A DNA stretch of 46,140 bases from the NCBI GenBank assembly GCA_023418705.1, contig JAEZYZ010000046.1, forward strand, positions 1-46,140, given 5' to 3'. Under the pieces are notes generated by a model. The model worked only from the letters and a program-made list of their open reading frames with translations, was not told the DNA's origin and made no database searches. Positions 23,303 to 31,112 of the stretch are shown here, one piece after another. This DNA comes from Pseudomonadota bacterium (lineage in GTDB: Bacteria > Myxococcota_A > Polyangia > Polyangiales > Polyangiaceae). Within the stretch, counting starts at the first letter, position 1. Each line of letters begins with the position of its first letter. The position numbers and the translations under genes are program-made.

Positions 23303-23949
23303 CGACCGGCTCGACCGCGCCCCAACCCAACGATCCTGCGGCTCCCCAGCCTGACGAGCCGGTGATCGACCACGAATACGACGGGATCCGAGAGTACGAC
23401 AACCCGATGCCCCGCTGGTGGGTCAACATCTTCTGGGCTTCGTTTCTGTTCTCGGTCGGCTACTTCTTTCACTTCCACCTGTCCAAAAAGGGGGACGGCT
23501 GGGAGCGAGAATACGCCCTCGAAATGCAGGAGCACCGGGCGGCGGAGGCGGCGCGCGCGCTCGGCGATTCGGTGAGCGAAGCGTCGCTCGGCAAGCTGAT
23601 GGCGGACACCGCCATGATGAAGGATGCCCGCGAGATCTACGCCCAGCGCTGCGCCGCGTGCCACGCCGACCAGGGGCAGGGTCTGATCGGGCCCAACCTG
23701 ACCGACGACTATTGGGTGCACGGGGACGGTTCGTTGATGGCCATCCACCAGGTGGTCAGCGACGGGGTGCCGGCCAAGGGCATGCCCGCCTGGTCTCGCC
23801 AGCTCACGCCGGTCGAGCTCCGAACGATCGTGGCGTTCGTGGGCTCGCTGCGTGGGAAGAACGTCGCCGGTAAGGCACCGGAGGGGAACAAGATCGGCGC
23901 CGTGGTTCCTACCGGATCGAGTCACCATGCCAGCGCCCCGTCGGAGTGA
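23299..23949 (+). CDS. ccoP: cbb3 oxidase subunit III CcoP, single-haem form
   Basis: A 216-residue membrane-anchored c-type cytochrome. The N-terminus has the CcoP signature YDGIREYDNPMPRWWVNIFW and one helix (~41-60). The soluble part holds one haem-c site CAACH (118-122) with axial Met162 (GMPAW). Usual CcoP proteins are ~300 residues with two CxxCH domains; here the second is absent and only a ~45-residue polar tail follows. It passes electrons to CcoO. Start and stop overlap ccoQ (4 bases) and ccoG (23 bases). Confidence 0.95.
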   Translation: MTTGSTAPQPNDPAAPQPDEPVIDHEYDGIREYDNPMPRWWVNIFWASFLFSVGYFFHFHLSKKGDGWEREYALEMQEHRAAEAARALGDSVSEASLGKLMADTAMMKDAREIYAQRCAACHADQGQGLIGPNLTDDYWVHGDGSLMAIHQVVSDGVPAKGMPAWSRQLTPVELRTIVAFVGSLRGKNVAGKAPEGNKIGAVVPTGSSHHASAPSE

Positions 23950-25390
23950 GCCCAGCGCCCCGCGCCGCGCCGCTTCATGGGTAGCACCGGCTGCGAGCGG
24001 CGCGGATCCGGCCAAGCTCCACGCGGGCCCGCCGCCGGCCCCGCTGGGGGTTTTGTCCACGCTGAACGCCGACGGCAGCCGCAAGCGCATCCGCCCCCAG
24101 CTCTACAAGGGCCGCTTCGAGAGCGGGCGGCGCTGGCTCGCGTACGCGCTGATGGGGCTCTTCATGGTCCTCCCCTTCGTCCGGGTCGGGGGCAAGCCGC
24201 TCGTGCTGCTCGACTTGCCCGCGCGCGAGTTCACGCTGTTCGGTCGCACGTTTTTGCCGACCGACGGCGTGCTGCTGATGCTGCTGCTACTCTGCATCCT
24301 CTTGGCGGTCGTCTGGGTCACGGCGCTGATCGGCCGGGCGTGGTGCGGCTGGGCTTGCCCCCAGACGGTCTACCTCGAGTACCTGTTCAGACCCATCGAG
24401 CGCCTCATCGAGGGGGACCGCCCGGCGCAGCTTCGGATCGACGGGCGCAAGACGCCGTCGCCCCGACGTCTGCTCAAGTATGCGGTGTTCGCGCTGCTCT
24501 CGGTGGTCGTCGCCAACGTTTTCCTCGCCTACTTCGTCGGCGTGGATCGACTGGCGCGCTGGATCGGGCAATCGCCGCTGGAGCACCCGACGCCCTTCTT
24601 GGTGATGGGGGTGACCGCTGCCCTGATCTTCTACGACTTCGGATTTTTTCGCGAGCAGATGTGCTCGGTCGCCTGCCCCTACGCGCGCCTGCAGGCGGTG
24701 CTGCTCGATCCGCGCTCGCTGATCATCGGCTATGACGAGCGCCGGGGCGAGCCTCGCCATCCCGGCAAACCTCGGGACGGCGACGGCGATTGCATCGATT
24801 GCAGCGCCTGCGTCCGCGCCTGCCCGGCGGGCATCGACATCCGCGACGGATTGCAGATGGAGTGCATCGCTTGCGCTCAGTGCGTCGACGCTTGTGATTC
24901 CATCATGGATCGCATCGGCAAGCCCCGCGGCTTGATCCGCTACTCGTCGCAAGCGGCGCTCGAGACCGGAAAGCCCACCAAGATCTTGCGGCCCCGGGTG
25001 CTGATCTACTCGGCGGTGCTGGGCGCCCTCCTGCTCGCGCTGGTGGTCGTCGGGGGGAGCACCCGCGAAGCCGACGTGACCGTCTTGCGCGCGGTGGCGG
25101 CCCCCTTCAGCATCGACGGGGACCAGATCCGCAACCAGCTGCGGATCAAGATCGAAAACCGCAGCTCGAGCGATCGAGCCTACCGGATCGAGCTCCTCGA
25201 AGGCGCTTCCTTGTCCCTGATCGCCCCGGAGAACCCGCTCCGGGTCGCCGCCGGAGCGCGCCAGACGACCAGCGTCTTCGTGCTGGCGCCGCGCGCGAGC
25301 TTCACCGCCGGCCAGCGCCCGGTGAGCTTCCGCATCAGCGATGGTCAGGGCTTCGAGCAGCGCGCAGATTTTCAGCTGCTTGGCCCCTGA
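23927..25390 (+). CDS. ccoG: cbb3 oxidase accessory ferredoxin CcoG
   Basis: A 487-residue membrane iron-sulfur protein (FixG/RdxA). After an Ala/Pro-rich leader come STLNADGSRKRIRPQLYKGRF-type residues and about five helices. WCGWACPQTVY and CSVACPYARLQ mark the quinol-like Cys motifs, and two 4Fe-4S sites follow (CIDCSACVRACP and CIACAQCVDACD). The C-terminal ~110 residues form an Ig-like periplasmic domain. In studied systems CcoG reduces Cu2+ for delivery to cbb3 assembly. It overlaps the end of ccoP, so the ATG is a reasonable but not certain start; the conserved region begins ~35 residues in. Confidence 0.95.
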   Translation: MPAPRRSEPSAPRRAASWVAPAASGADPAKLHAGPPPAPLGVLSTLNADGSRKRIRPQLYKGRFESGRRWLAYALMGLFMVLPFVRVGGKPLVLLDLPAREFTLFGRTFLPTDGVLLMLLLLCILLAVVWVTALIGRAWCGWACPQTVYLEYLFRPIERLIEGDRPAQLRIDGRKTPSPRRLLKYAVFALLSVVVANVFLAYFVGVDRLARWIGQSPLEHPTPFLVMGVTAALIFYDFGFFREQMCSVACPYARLQAVLLDPRSLIIGYDERRGEPRHPGKPRDGDGDCIDCSACVRACPAGIDIRDGLQMECIACAQCVDACDSIMDRIGKPRGLIRYSSQAALETGKPTKILRPRVLIYSAVLGALLLALVVVGGSTREADVTVLRAVAAPFSIDGDQIRNQLRIKIENRSSSDRAYRIELLEGASLSLIAPENPLRVAAGARQTTSVFVLAPRASFTAGQRPVSFRISDGQGFEQRADFQLLGP

Positions 25391-25532
25391 TCCCGCGCCG
25401 CCGGCCGGCAGGCAGGGGAAAACTGCCCCCGGTGGGGCGGCGCTTGCGCCATACTTGGGCCCGGCCGAAATTTGTGCGCGATCGAGCGGCGCCCGCTGCC
25501 GCCGGGGCGCGACGAACCCCGGGATAGCGAGG

Positions 25533-25549
25533 CGGTACAGGCCGTGCAA
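25533..25549 (+). promoter_or_regulatory. weak sigma54-like box before the stress protein gene
   Basis: GCGGTACAGGCCGTGCAA keeps the GG-N10-GC spacing, and its predicted start (25559) would give a 26-base leader carrying the AGAGAGG ribosome site. Only about half of the other consensus bases match, so it is a weak candidate. Confidence 0.25.
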
Positions 25550-25584
25550 CCGGCGGGCTCGCCAGGGAAGAAGAGAGGTTTTGC

Positions 25585-26253
25585 ATGGATCAGCCAAAGG
25601 CATTCGTATTGGTCGTCGGGATCGACTACTCGGAGCTCTCGGCCCACGCGCTCGAACGGGCGCTCGAGCTGGGGAAGCGGATCCCACGGACCGAGCTGCA
25701 CGTCGCGCACGTCGCTCGGGCCATCGGCCCGATGCTGCAGGTCGAAGCCCTCGATGAGGTGCTGACCCTGTCGACGGAGCAGGCCAGCGACTACCTTCTG
25801 AAGTACGTCGAACGGAAGGTGGAGAGCTACCGGCAAGCGCACCCGAACGCGGCGCTGCCGACTCGGATCGTCACCCACCTTCGGATGGATGAGCCGGCAG
25901 AGAGCATCGCGCAGCTCGCCTCCGACGTGGAGGCGGACCTGGTCGTCGTCGGGACGCACGGCCGCCGTGGGCTCCGGCGTCTGCTCGTCGGATCGGTGGC
26001 CGAGGCCGTGGTGCGGCTCGCGCCGTGTGCGGTGCTGGTCGAGCGCCCCCGCGATCAGGCGACCCAGGCGCGCGTCCCAAACATCGAGCCCCCTTGTCCG
26101 CGCTGCATCGAGACCCGGAAGGCGACCGGCGGCGAGCAGCTCTGGTGTGAACAGCACCGCGAGCGCCACGGGCGACCGCACACGTACCACTATCTCGATC
26201 GCAACGTTCAATCGAGTGAGAACTTGCCGATGACCACCCCGCTCCGCCGCTGA
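25585..26253 (+). CDS. universal stress protein with Cys/His tail
   Basis: A 222-residue protein. Residues ~5-155 form a UspA domain with the nucleotide-binding motif G-2x-G-9x-G-S in GTHGRRGLRRLLVGS, so ATP binding is likely. A C-terminal extension (~165-205) carries CPRC, then C and H (LWCEQHRERH), spaced like a zinc ribbon; I recall similar tails in myxobacterial Usp proteins. AGAGAGG lies 6 bases before the ATG. It sits 195 bases after ccoG, a place that suits a protein induced by low oxygen, as many Usp genes are. Confidence 0.9.
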   Translation: MDQPKAFVLVVGIDYSELSAHALERALELGKRIPRTELHVAHVARAIGPMLQVEALDEVLTLSTEQASDYLLKYVERKVESYRQAHPNAALPTRIVTHLRMDEPAESIAQLASDVEADLVVVGTHGRRGLRRLLVGSVAEAVVRLAPCAVLVERPRDQATQARVPNIEPPCPRCIETRKATGGEQLWCEQHRERHGRPHTYHYLDRNVQSSENLPMTTPLRR

Positions 26254-26438
26254 CTTTCGAGATCCGCGAGCCCGCCGAGGCGGCCCGGGTCCGAAGGCAT
26301 GGGCGGCAAGGCCGTCACCGGCGCCAGGGCGTCCCAAGAATCGCCGGTCCCCCAGCGGCTGAGAAGGGATGCTTGAGCGCGTTTCAGCGACGGCGGCCGC
26401 TTGCGCCGCACCCCGAGCGGCCAAAACCTGCAGATCGA

Positions 26439-26723
26439 ATGGTCGAAGCGATCGGCTGGATGAGCTCCGCGATCTTGGTGTTCACGATTGGCCACCAGGT
26501 CCACAAGCAATGGAAGGAGGGACAGAGCGACGGCGTGTCGCGCTGGCTCTTCATCGGTCAGGTGGTGGCCTCGACGGGCTTTACCGTCTACAGCGTGCTG
26601 GTCGACAACTGGGTGTTCGTGGTGACAAACTCGCTGATGTTGTGCAATGCCCTGCTGGGCTTCGGGATCGTCGTGCACCACCGCCGGCGACAGCGCACCG
26701 GCCGCCGGCAAGCGACGGTGTAG
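26439..26723 (+). CDS. SemiSWEET / PQ-loop membrane protein
   Basis: A 94-residue protein with three transmembrane helices (MVEAIGWMSSAILVFTIGHQV; RWLFIGQVVASTGFTVYSV; WVFVVTNSLMLCNALLGFGIV). The PQ-loop-like spacing is that of SemiSWEET half-transporters, which dimerise to carry small sugars. The classical proline-glutamine pair is not clear, so the substrate is open. ATG is chosen at the usual family start; no ribosome site is evident. The 185 bases before it show no other gene. It converges with the next gene at a 19-base gap. Confidence 0.7.
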   Translation: MVEAIGWMSSAILVFTIGHQVHKQWKEGQSDGVSRWLFIGQVVASTGFTVYSVLVDNWVFVVTNSLMLCNALLGFGIVVHHRRRQRTGRRQATV

Positions 26724-26742
26724 CCGGCCCCAGCTCGCGCGC

Positions 26743-27075
26743 TCAGGCGACCAGCTTGGCGGCGGCGATCCGATAGGTTCCTGACGGGGCTCGATGCGCC
26801 GAATGCCCGCCGCCCGCGACGCCTCCGAGGCGCGCGTCGAAGGCGATCAGGTTTTTGAGGAGCTGTTCGGCCAAAAAGCAGGCGACGATCTCCGACCCCG
26901 CCTGCCGATCGGCGAGCTGCTCGCGGAAGGCCTGCAGCAGATTCTCGATCTTGTTCCAGGCAGCGCGTTCGTGGCGATTGGCCGCTTCGAGGCGGATCCC
27001 TGCTTCTCGTCGGGCACGCTCGAAGTGTTGGAGCATCCGGCTCAGGTGGGTGGCGATGGATGTGCGATTGGGCAT
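26743..27075 (-). CDS. small helical protein, hypothetical
   Basis: A 110-residue protein, mostly charged helices with heptad-like spacing (LSRMLQHFERARREAGIRLEA; WNKIENLLQAFREQLADR), then a Gly/His-rich linker and a short basic end. No family is recognised. The ATG has GGGGAG 5 bases upstream, and a strong sigma54 promoter lies ~45 bases further up, so it appears to be a real, separately regulated gene. The open frame extends upstream but without a start supported by a ribosome site. Confidence 0.6.
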   Translation of the reverse strand: MPNRTSIATHLSRMLQHFERARREAGIRLEAANRHERAAWNKIENLLQAFREQLADRQAGSEIVACFLAEQLLKNLIAFDARLGGVAGGGHSAHRAPSGTYRIAAAKLVA

Positions 27076-27414
27076 GTGAGCTCCCCGAGGCTTTCGATTC
27101 CCGCGACCTTGGTTGGCCGGTCCCCCAATTGCACTGGTCGTGCCAAGGCCCCGGCGTGTCCACGGTTCCGCGTGGCTCGATCGATCTCGGGCGGCCAAGC
27201 TCTGCCACCGCGCGCTGGTGGCTCGGAAGGGGACCGCGCCCGGCGGCTTCGAGGCGCGCAGCGCTTGCGCGAGCCGTCGCTGCGTCGGTAAGCGCTGCAC
27301 GGGTCGGCGGGCGCGGGGCTGCTCGTCGCTTCGAGTCGGGCTCGAGCATCGCCGGCGCGGGTGCTCGTGGTCCTCGCCCTCGCCTGACGGCGGCGCGGCC
27401 ACGGCACCGATCGC
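27076..27414. other. gene-poor gap holding a sigma54 promoter
   Basis: Between the small helical protein and the end of the Crp/Fnr-type gene I see no supported gene. The several open frames here are Arg/Ala/Gly-rich and lack protein character. The left part holds the -24/-12 promoter listed separately. The rest shows no T-run terminator, RNA gene or repeat that I can recognise. Confidence 0.5.
27129..27146 (-). promoter_or_regulatory. sigma54 (-24/-12) promoter
   Basis: On the - strand TTGGCACGACCAGTGCAA matches the sigma54 consensus TTGGCACG-N4-TTGCA at all -24 positions and at 4 of 5 in the -12 part, with exact spacing. The predicted start (27119) gives a 44-base leader including GGGGAG before the helical-protein ATG. 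Confidence 0.65.
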
Positions 27415-28134
27415 TCACTCGGCGGCGGCGCTGACGGCCGGGCCCGTCACTCCCGCGATCTGCTGAAGGGATGCCAGGTCGTGCACGGTGAAACCGCCCC
27501 GATCGGTGCTCACCAGACCTTCCCGCTCCCAGCGCGTCATCCAGCGGATGGCGGTCTCGAAGGAGGTGGCGATGAGGTCGGCCAGCTCTTGGCGGGTCAG
27601 CGCGATGGGAACGCGGGAGCTGCCGTCATCGTAGTCGTCGCCGAAGCGATCGTAGAGCTTGAGCAGCAGCGTGGCCAGGCGGGCCTCGACGGGCCCCGCG
27701 CTGAGCACGTCGATCTTGTCGTGCAGCATGCTGATGTTCTCCTCGACCGCGGCGATGAGGTCGAGGGCGAACCTGGGACTGTGCTCGATCGCCGCCAGCG
27801 CCGCCTGGCGTGGGATGTCGATGATCGTCGCCGATGGCGTCGCCACGATCGCGGTCGTGGGGTACGGCGCGCCCCGCAACACGGTCAGGTCGCCGGCGGT
27901 GCCCGGAGCGCCGTAGAGACCGAGCAGCGCGTGGCGGCCCTTGGTCAGCGGCCGCAGCACCTTCAGCAGGCCGCTCCGAAGCACGGTCAAGCCGAGCGCT
28001 TGGTCCCCCGCGCACCACACCCGCCGGTCACGAGGCAAGGTGCGGGTGACCGCGGCTTGCGCGAGCCGATCGAGCAGGGGTGCCTCCAGGTGGGAGAAGG
28101 CAGCAGTCCGTCGCAGCACCTTGCGTGTGTCCAT
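27415..28134 (-). CDS. Crp/Fnr-family transcription regulator
   Basis: A 239-residue regulator. Residues ~15-130 form the cNMP-binding-like beta roll (VLRSGLLKVLR, GTAGDLTVLRGAPYPTTAIVA), then a long dimer helix (~130-165) and a winged helix (LTRQELADLIATSFETAIRWMTRWEREGLV). The recognition helix keeps the E..xxR pattern of Fnr-type proteins (FETAIR). The N-terminal Cys cluster that holds the Fnr 4Fe-4S is absent, so it senses something else or uses haem as Dnr-type proteins do. It lies downstream of the radical SAM gene and NnrS on the same strand. An upstream ATG six codons earlier is possible. Confidence 0.9.
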   Translation of the reverse strand: MDTRKVLRRTAAFSHLEAPLLDRLAQAAVTRTLPRDRRVWCAGDQALGLTVLRSGLLKVLRPLTKGRHALLGLYGAPGTAGDLTVLRGAPYPTTAIVATPSATIIDIPRQAALAAIEHSPRFALDLIAAVEENISMLHDKIDVLSAGPVEARLATLLLKLYDRFGDDYDDGSSRVPIALTRQELADLIATSFETAIRWMTRWEREGLVSTDRGGFTVHDLASLQQIAGVTGPAVSAAAE

Positions 28135-28350
28135 GCAACTGGCGGCGTGCAAGCGGCGTTCCCAGCTCGGTGATAGTGCGAACCAGGGCTTTTCGGCGTG
28201 CGCCTGCGAGCGGCGCGGAAAAGCCTGCGCGACGAGCCGATCCCGGGCGCACCAATTGCCGCGTTCGTATTCCGTCCGCAGCCAAAACCACGAGGTCGAG
28301 ATCGGCGGTCCGGTCCCGTCACGGCGGAGGGCTCGCGCTGCCTGCGACGG

Positions 28351-29436
28351 CTAGCGCACGACGTCGAGGTAGCGGCGCGCGTAGCTCGCCTGCTCCTCCG
28401 GGACGTAGTCGGGGGGCACGTACGCGCAGAGCGGATCGGACGCCAGCAGGCTCCCCGTCATGGCGTAGGCGCGAGCTCGAGAGCCGCCGCACACGGCGCG
28501 GTACTCGCAAGCGCCACATTTACCCGTCAGGGCGTGGGGGTCGCGGAGCGCGCGAAACACGGGGTGAAACCGATACACCGACAGCGGATGGTTGGTGCGC
28601 ACGTTGCCGCAGCTCACCGGTAGAAACCCGCTCGGGTAGAGCTCACCGAGGTGCGAGATGAACAAGAAGCCGCGCCCGTCGTTGACGCGGAGTCCATGGC
28701 TGCCGTGCGTGCCGTGGCTGCGGGAGGCCTTGCGCTCGATCAGGATGCGCCGATAGTGAGGCGCGGCGGTCGTCTTCACCGCGAAGGGCTCGCGGTCGGC
28801 GATGTCCGCGAGGCGGCCGAGCGCGTCTTCGACCAGCGCCGCGTCAGGGACCATGCGGCTCTGCGCCCGCCCGGTAGGGACGACGAAGAACACGCTCCAG
28901 AGCACGGCCCCGGCCGCGCGCACGACCGGGGTCATCGCCTCCAACCATTGCAAGTTGCCCGCGTGGATCGAGGTGTTGATCTGGGTTCGGATACCGAACC
29001 GGCGGGCGTCGCTCAAGATCCGGAGCGACAGGTCGAAGCTGCCCGCGACCCCGCGGAAGGCGTCGTGCCCGGCGGCGTCGGGGGCGTCGATGCTCACCGC
29101 CAGCCGGGACAGGCCGGCCTTCCCGAGCTGCTCGATGAGCTCGGTGGTGACGAGCGGTGTGGCCGACGGGGTGAGCCCCATGTTCAGGCCGCGCCGGCTG
29201 CCGTGGGCGATGAGCTCGACCAAGTCCTCCCGTTTGGCGGGATCCCCGCCGGTGAGCACGACCAGCGGCACACCCGCGTCGGCGAGCGTATCGAGCAGGC
29301 GCTTGGCTTCCTCGGTGTCGAGCTCGCCCGCCGAGCGGTCGGGGCGGGCGCTGGCGCGGCAGTGCTGGCAGGCCAGATCGCAAGCCTGGGTCGTTTCCCA
29401 AATGGCGATGAAGGGACGTTCGTCGATGCGAGCCAT
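28351..29436 (-). CDS. radical SAM/SPASM protein (AhbD/NirJ-like)
   Basis: A 361-residue enzyme. The radical-SAM cluster CDLACQHC (Cys19, 23, 26) and the glycine motif VVLTGGDPA mark the SAM barrel. The C-terminal SPASM region has further Cys residues (SCGNV, GKCGACEYRAVCGGSRARAYA, DPLCAY) for extra Fe-S clusters. This layout is shared with haem-modifying AhbC/AhbD/NirJ and peptide-modifying enzymes; no precursor peptide or other haem d1 gene is visible, so the substrate is unknown. GGAAGG stands 5 bases before the ATG. It begins 1 base after the nnrS stop, so both are one operon. Confidence 0.88.
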   Translation of the reverse strand: MARIDERPFIAIWETTQACDLACQHCRASARPDRSAGELDTEEAKRLLDTLADAGVPLVVLTGGDPAKREDLVELIAHGSRRGLNMGLTPSATPLVTTELIEQLGKAGLSRLAVSIDAPDAAGHDAFRGVAGSFDLSLRILSDARRFGIRTQINTSIHAGNLQWLEAMTPVVRAAGAVLWSVFFVVPTGRAQSRMVPDAALVEDALGRLADIADREPFAVKTTAAPHYRRILIERKASRSHGTHGSHGLRVNDGRGFLFISHLGELYPSGFLPVSCGNVRTNHPLSVYRFHPVFRALRDPHALTGKCGACEYRAVCGGSRARAYAMTGSLLASDPLCAYVPPDYVPEEQASYARRYLDVVR

Positions 29437-29437
29437 C

Positions 29438-30649
29438 TCAACCTTCCTTGGCGTCCACTCGTGGACGGAGCAGCATGGGCGAGAACACGAAGAGGTACAG
29501 GCCGAACGCGAGGCTGAATAGCAAGCCCGAGGCCACCCAGAAAATGAGCCCTTGCATCGGCCAGAGCAGCGGGCCGGCGACCCGCGCGACGGCGGCCAGC
29601 ACGATGGCGTGGAACGCGACGCGGGTCACCGGATCGATGACGATCATGCGGCCGGTGTGGCCCAAGCTGACCCGAGCCATCATGCCGAGCGTCAAGCCGC
29701 CGATCGCGCCGACGCTGAGCGCGTGCAAGGAGATGGCCGGGGGCACGCTGCCGAACAGCGCCGCGAGCCCCTTCAGCAACAAGCCGAGCACGATGAAGCC
29801 GTGCCCCACGTGCAAGATCCAGAGCAGCGGGTTGGAGAGCGCCGCGAGGGTGCCCCAGCGCGCCGTCCGCGCCAGCGCGACGCTCGCCGTGACGAGCGCC
29901 AGCCATCCGACGGCCGCGCTCCCCGGCCTGAGCGCCTCGGCCAGCGTGAGCGCGGCCATCGAGAGCCCCGCCAGCCGATCGAGCGCGGGGACCGAGCGGA
30001 TGCCGTCGCGTCCCGTGGCGTTGCGCGTGAACATCGGGATCACCCGCCCGCCGATGAGCAGCATGAGCAGCGTGAGGACGTTCACGGCCAGGTAGGCGCC
30101 GGTGGTCCAGGGGATGCTCACGAGCCCGGCCGCCGCGGCGTGCATCGACACGTTGCCGATCCAGAGCGCGAGCAGCACCACCAGCAGCACGTAGTTGCGG
30201 CGGCTGCCGCTCTTGACGATCGGCACGCCGACCGCGACCCCGACGGCCGGCAGAAAGGCCAGGTCGACCGCCGCGACCAGGGCTCCGGGGAGGAACGCCG
30301 CTGCCGCCATCGCCACCCGACCGAGCGCCCAGAGCCCCGCCAGCGCGAGCAAGGAGCGGCCGACGGCCGTCTCCCGCTTGGTCCAGTTCGACGCCGCCGT
30401 CAGCAGAAAGCCGGCGACGACCGCCGTCGCGAACCCGAAGATCATCTCGTGCGCGTGCCAGAAGTACGGGCCCGCGGCCCCGCCCAGCGGGAGCAGCCCG
30501 TTCAGCACGAGCAGCCAGGCGAGCACCTTGCCGGCCGCGAACACCGCGGCCAACAAGAAGAAGGGCCGGAAGCCTTTGCGCAACAGGGCGCCGCCGGAGC
30601 GCGCCTGCGAGTGGTCGTCGCGTGTTCTCAACCCAACCAGTGTGCTCAT
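29438..30649 (-). CDS. nnrS: NnrS family membrane protein
   Basis: A 403-residue polytopic protein with about 12 hydrophobic helices. The family's His-containing motifs are present: FRPFFLLAAVFA, YFWHAHEMIFGFATAVVAGFLLTA, NVSMHAAA, ILHVGHGFI and MMARVSLGHTGR. NnrS proteins are haem/copper membrane proteins that relieve nitric-oxide stress and are often controlled by NO-responsive regulators. AAGGAG lies 7 bases before the ATG. A sigma54 promoter 40 bases upstream of the leader suits NorR-like control. The radical SAM gene follows directly. Confidence 0.93.
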   Translation of the reverse strand: MSTLVGLRTRDDHSQARSGGALLRKGFRPFFLLAAVFAAGKVLAWLLVLNGLLPLGGAAGPYFWHAHEMIFGFATAVVAGFLLTAASNWTKRETAVGRSLLALAGLWALGRVAMAAAAFLPGALVAAVDLAFLPAVGVAVGVPIVKSGSRRNYVLLVVLLALWIGNVSMHAAAAGLVSIPWTTGAYLAVNVLTLLMLLIGGRVIPMFTRNATGRDGIRSVPALDRLAGLSMAALTLAEALRPGSAAVGWLALVTASVALARTARWGTLAALSNPLLWILHVGHGFIVLGLLLKGLAALFGSVPPAISLHALSVGAIGGLTLGMMARVSLGHTGRMIVIDPVTRVAFHAIVLAAVARVAGPLLWPMQGLIFWVASGLLFSLAFGLYLFVFSPMLLRPRVDAKEG

Positions 30650-30697
30650 TCCAGCGCTCCTTCGGCGCGACGCCCCGGCTGGGACACCCCACGGGCC

Positions 30698-30716
30698 AAA
30701 GCAAGACACGCGCCAC
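30698..30716 (-). promoter_or_regulatory. sigma54 (-24/-12) promoter of nnrS
   Basis: On the - strand GTGGCGCGTGTCTTGCTTT matches TGGCRCG-N4-TTGCT, with one A-to-G change in the -24 part and a complete TTGCT in the -12 part; GG and GC are exactly 10 bases apart. The predicted start (30689) gives a 40-base leader carrying AAGGAG. Confidence 0.6.
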
Positions 30717-30888
30717 GCTCTCCGAGCCGCTCGCCGACGCTCCGGCGCCCCGGGGCCAGCGCCTAAATTGCGCAGGGGGTCCGGGGGGGGCGCAGTTTTC
30801 TCGCGACTTTTGCGGCCGTCCTCCCGGGCGCCTCGGGTCGGCGGCCGCGGCGGTTCCCGTCCGCGTGGCGCGTGATAGCTTGCGCCGC

Positions 30889-31110
30889 GTGAAAATCGTC
30901 GACGCCAAGGTCAACGTCTGTTCGCCAGGTCGCAACTTCGTCACCCTGAAAGTCACCACCGAGGACGGCCTCTACGGGCTCGGCGACGCGACACTGAACG
31001 GCCGCGAGTTCGCGGTCGCCAGCTACCTGAACGACCACGTCATCCCGCTGCTCATCGGCCGCAACGCCGAGCAGATCGAGGACACCTGGCAGTACCTGTA
31101 CAAGGGGGGG
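30889..31110 (+). pseudogene. N-terminal fragment of D-mannonate dehydratase (RspA/ManD)
   Basis: 74 codons match the start of enolase-superfamily mannonate dehydratases: KIVDAKVNVCSPGRNFVTLK, GLYGLGDATLNGREFAVASYL and IEDTWQYLYKG. The family is ~400 residues long. Here similarity stops inside a run of seven G at 31104-31110, and the frame then reads the antisense of an eda gene to a stop at 31144. The active-site barrel is wholly missing, so no activity is possible. The start is GTG without a clear ribosome site. It would supply the dehydration of mannonate to 2-keto-3-deoxygluconate for the neighbouring kdgK and eda genes. Confidence 0.85.
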
Positions 31111-31112
31111 AG
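31104..31112. other. junction of two truncated convergent genes
   Basis: A G-run (31104-31110) is the exact point where the rightward mannonate dehydratase and the leftward eda both lose similarity to their families. Neither gene has its C-terminal part. A deletion of at least ~1.1 kb with G/C microhomology, or a false join in the assembly, explains this. Confidence 0.75.

Noticed and set aside
24287..25687. A 466-codon leftward frame antisense to ccoG and the following gap
   Set aside because: Antisense to a clear ferredoxin-like membrane protein; no motifs.
26743..27402. A longer 219-codon version of the helical protein
   Set aside because: The extra N-terminus is Arg/Pro-rich, lacks a ribosome site and would lie across the sigma54 promoter; the internal ATG with GGGGAG is better supported.
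31023..31110. Apparent C-terminal extension of eda past the G-run
   Set aside because: The residues (YRYCQVSSICSAL...) are the antisense of the mannonate dehydratase fragment, not part of the aldolase.
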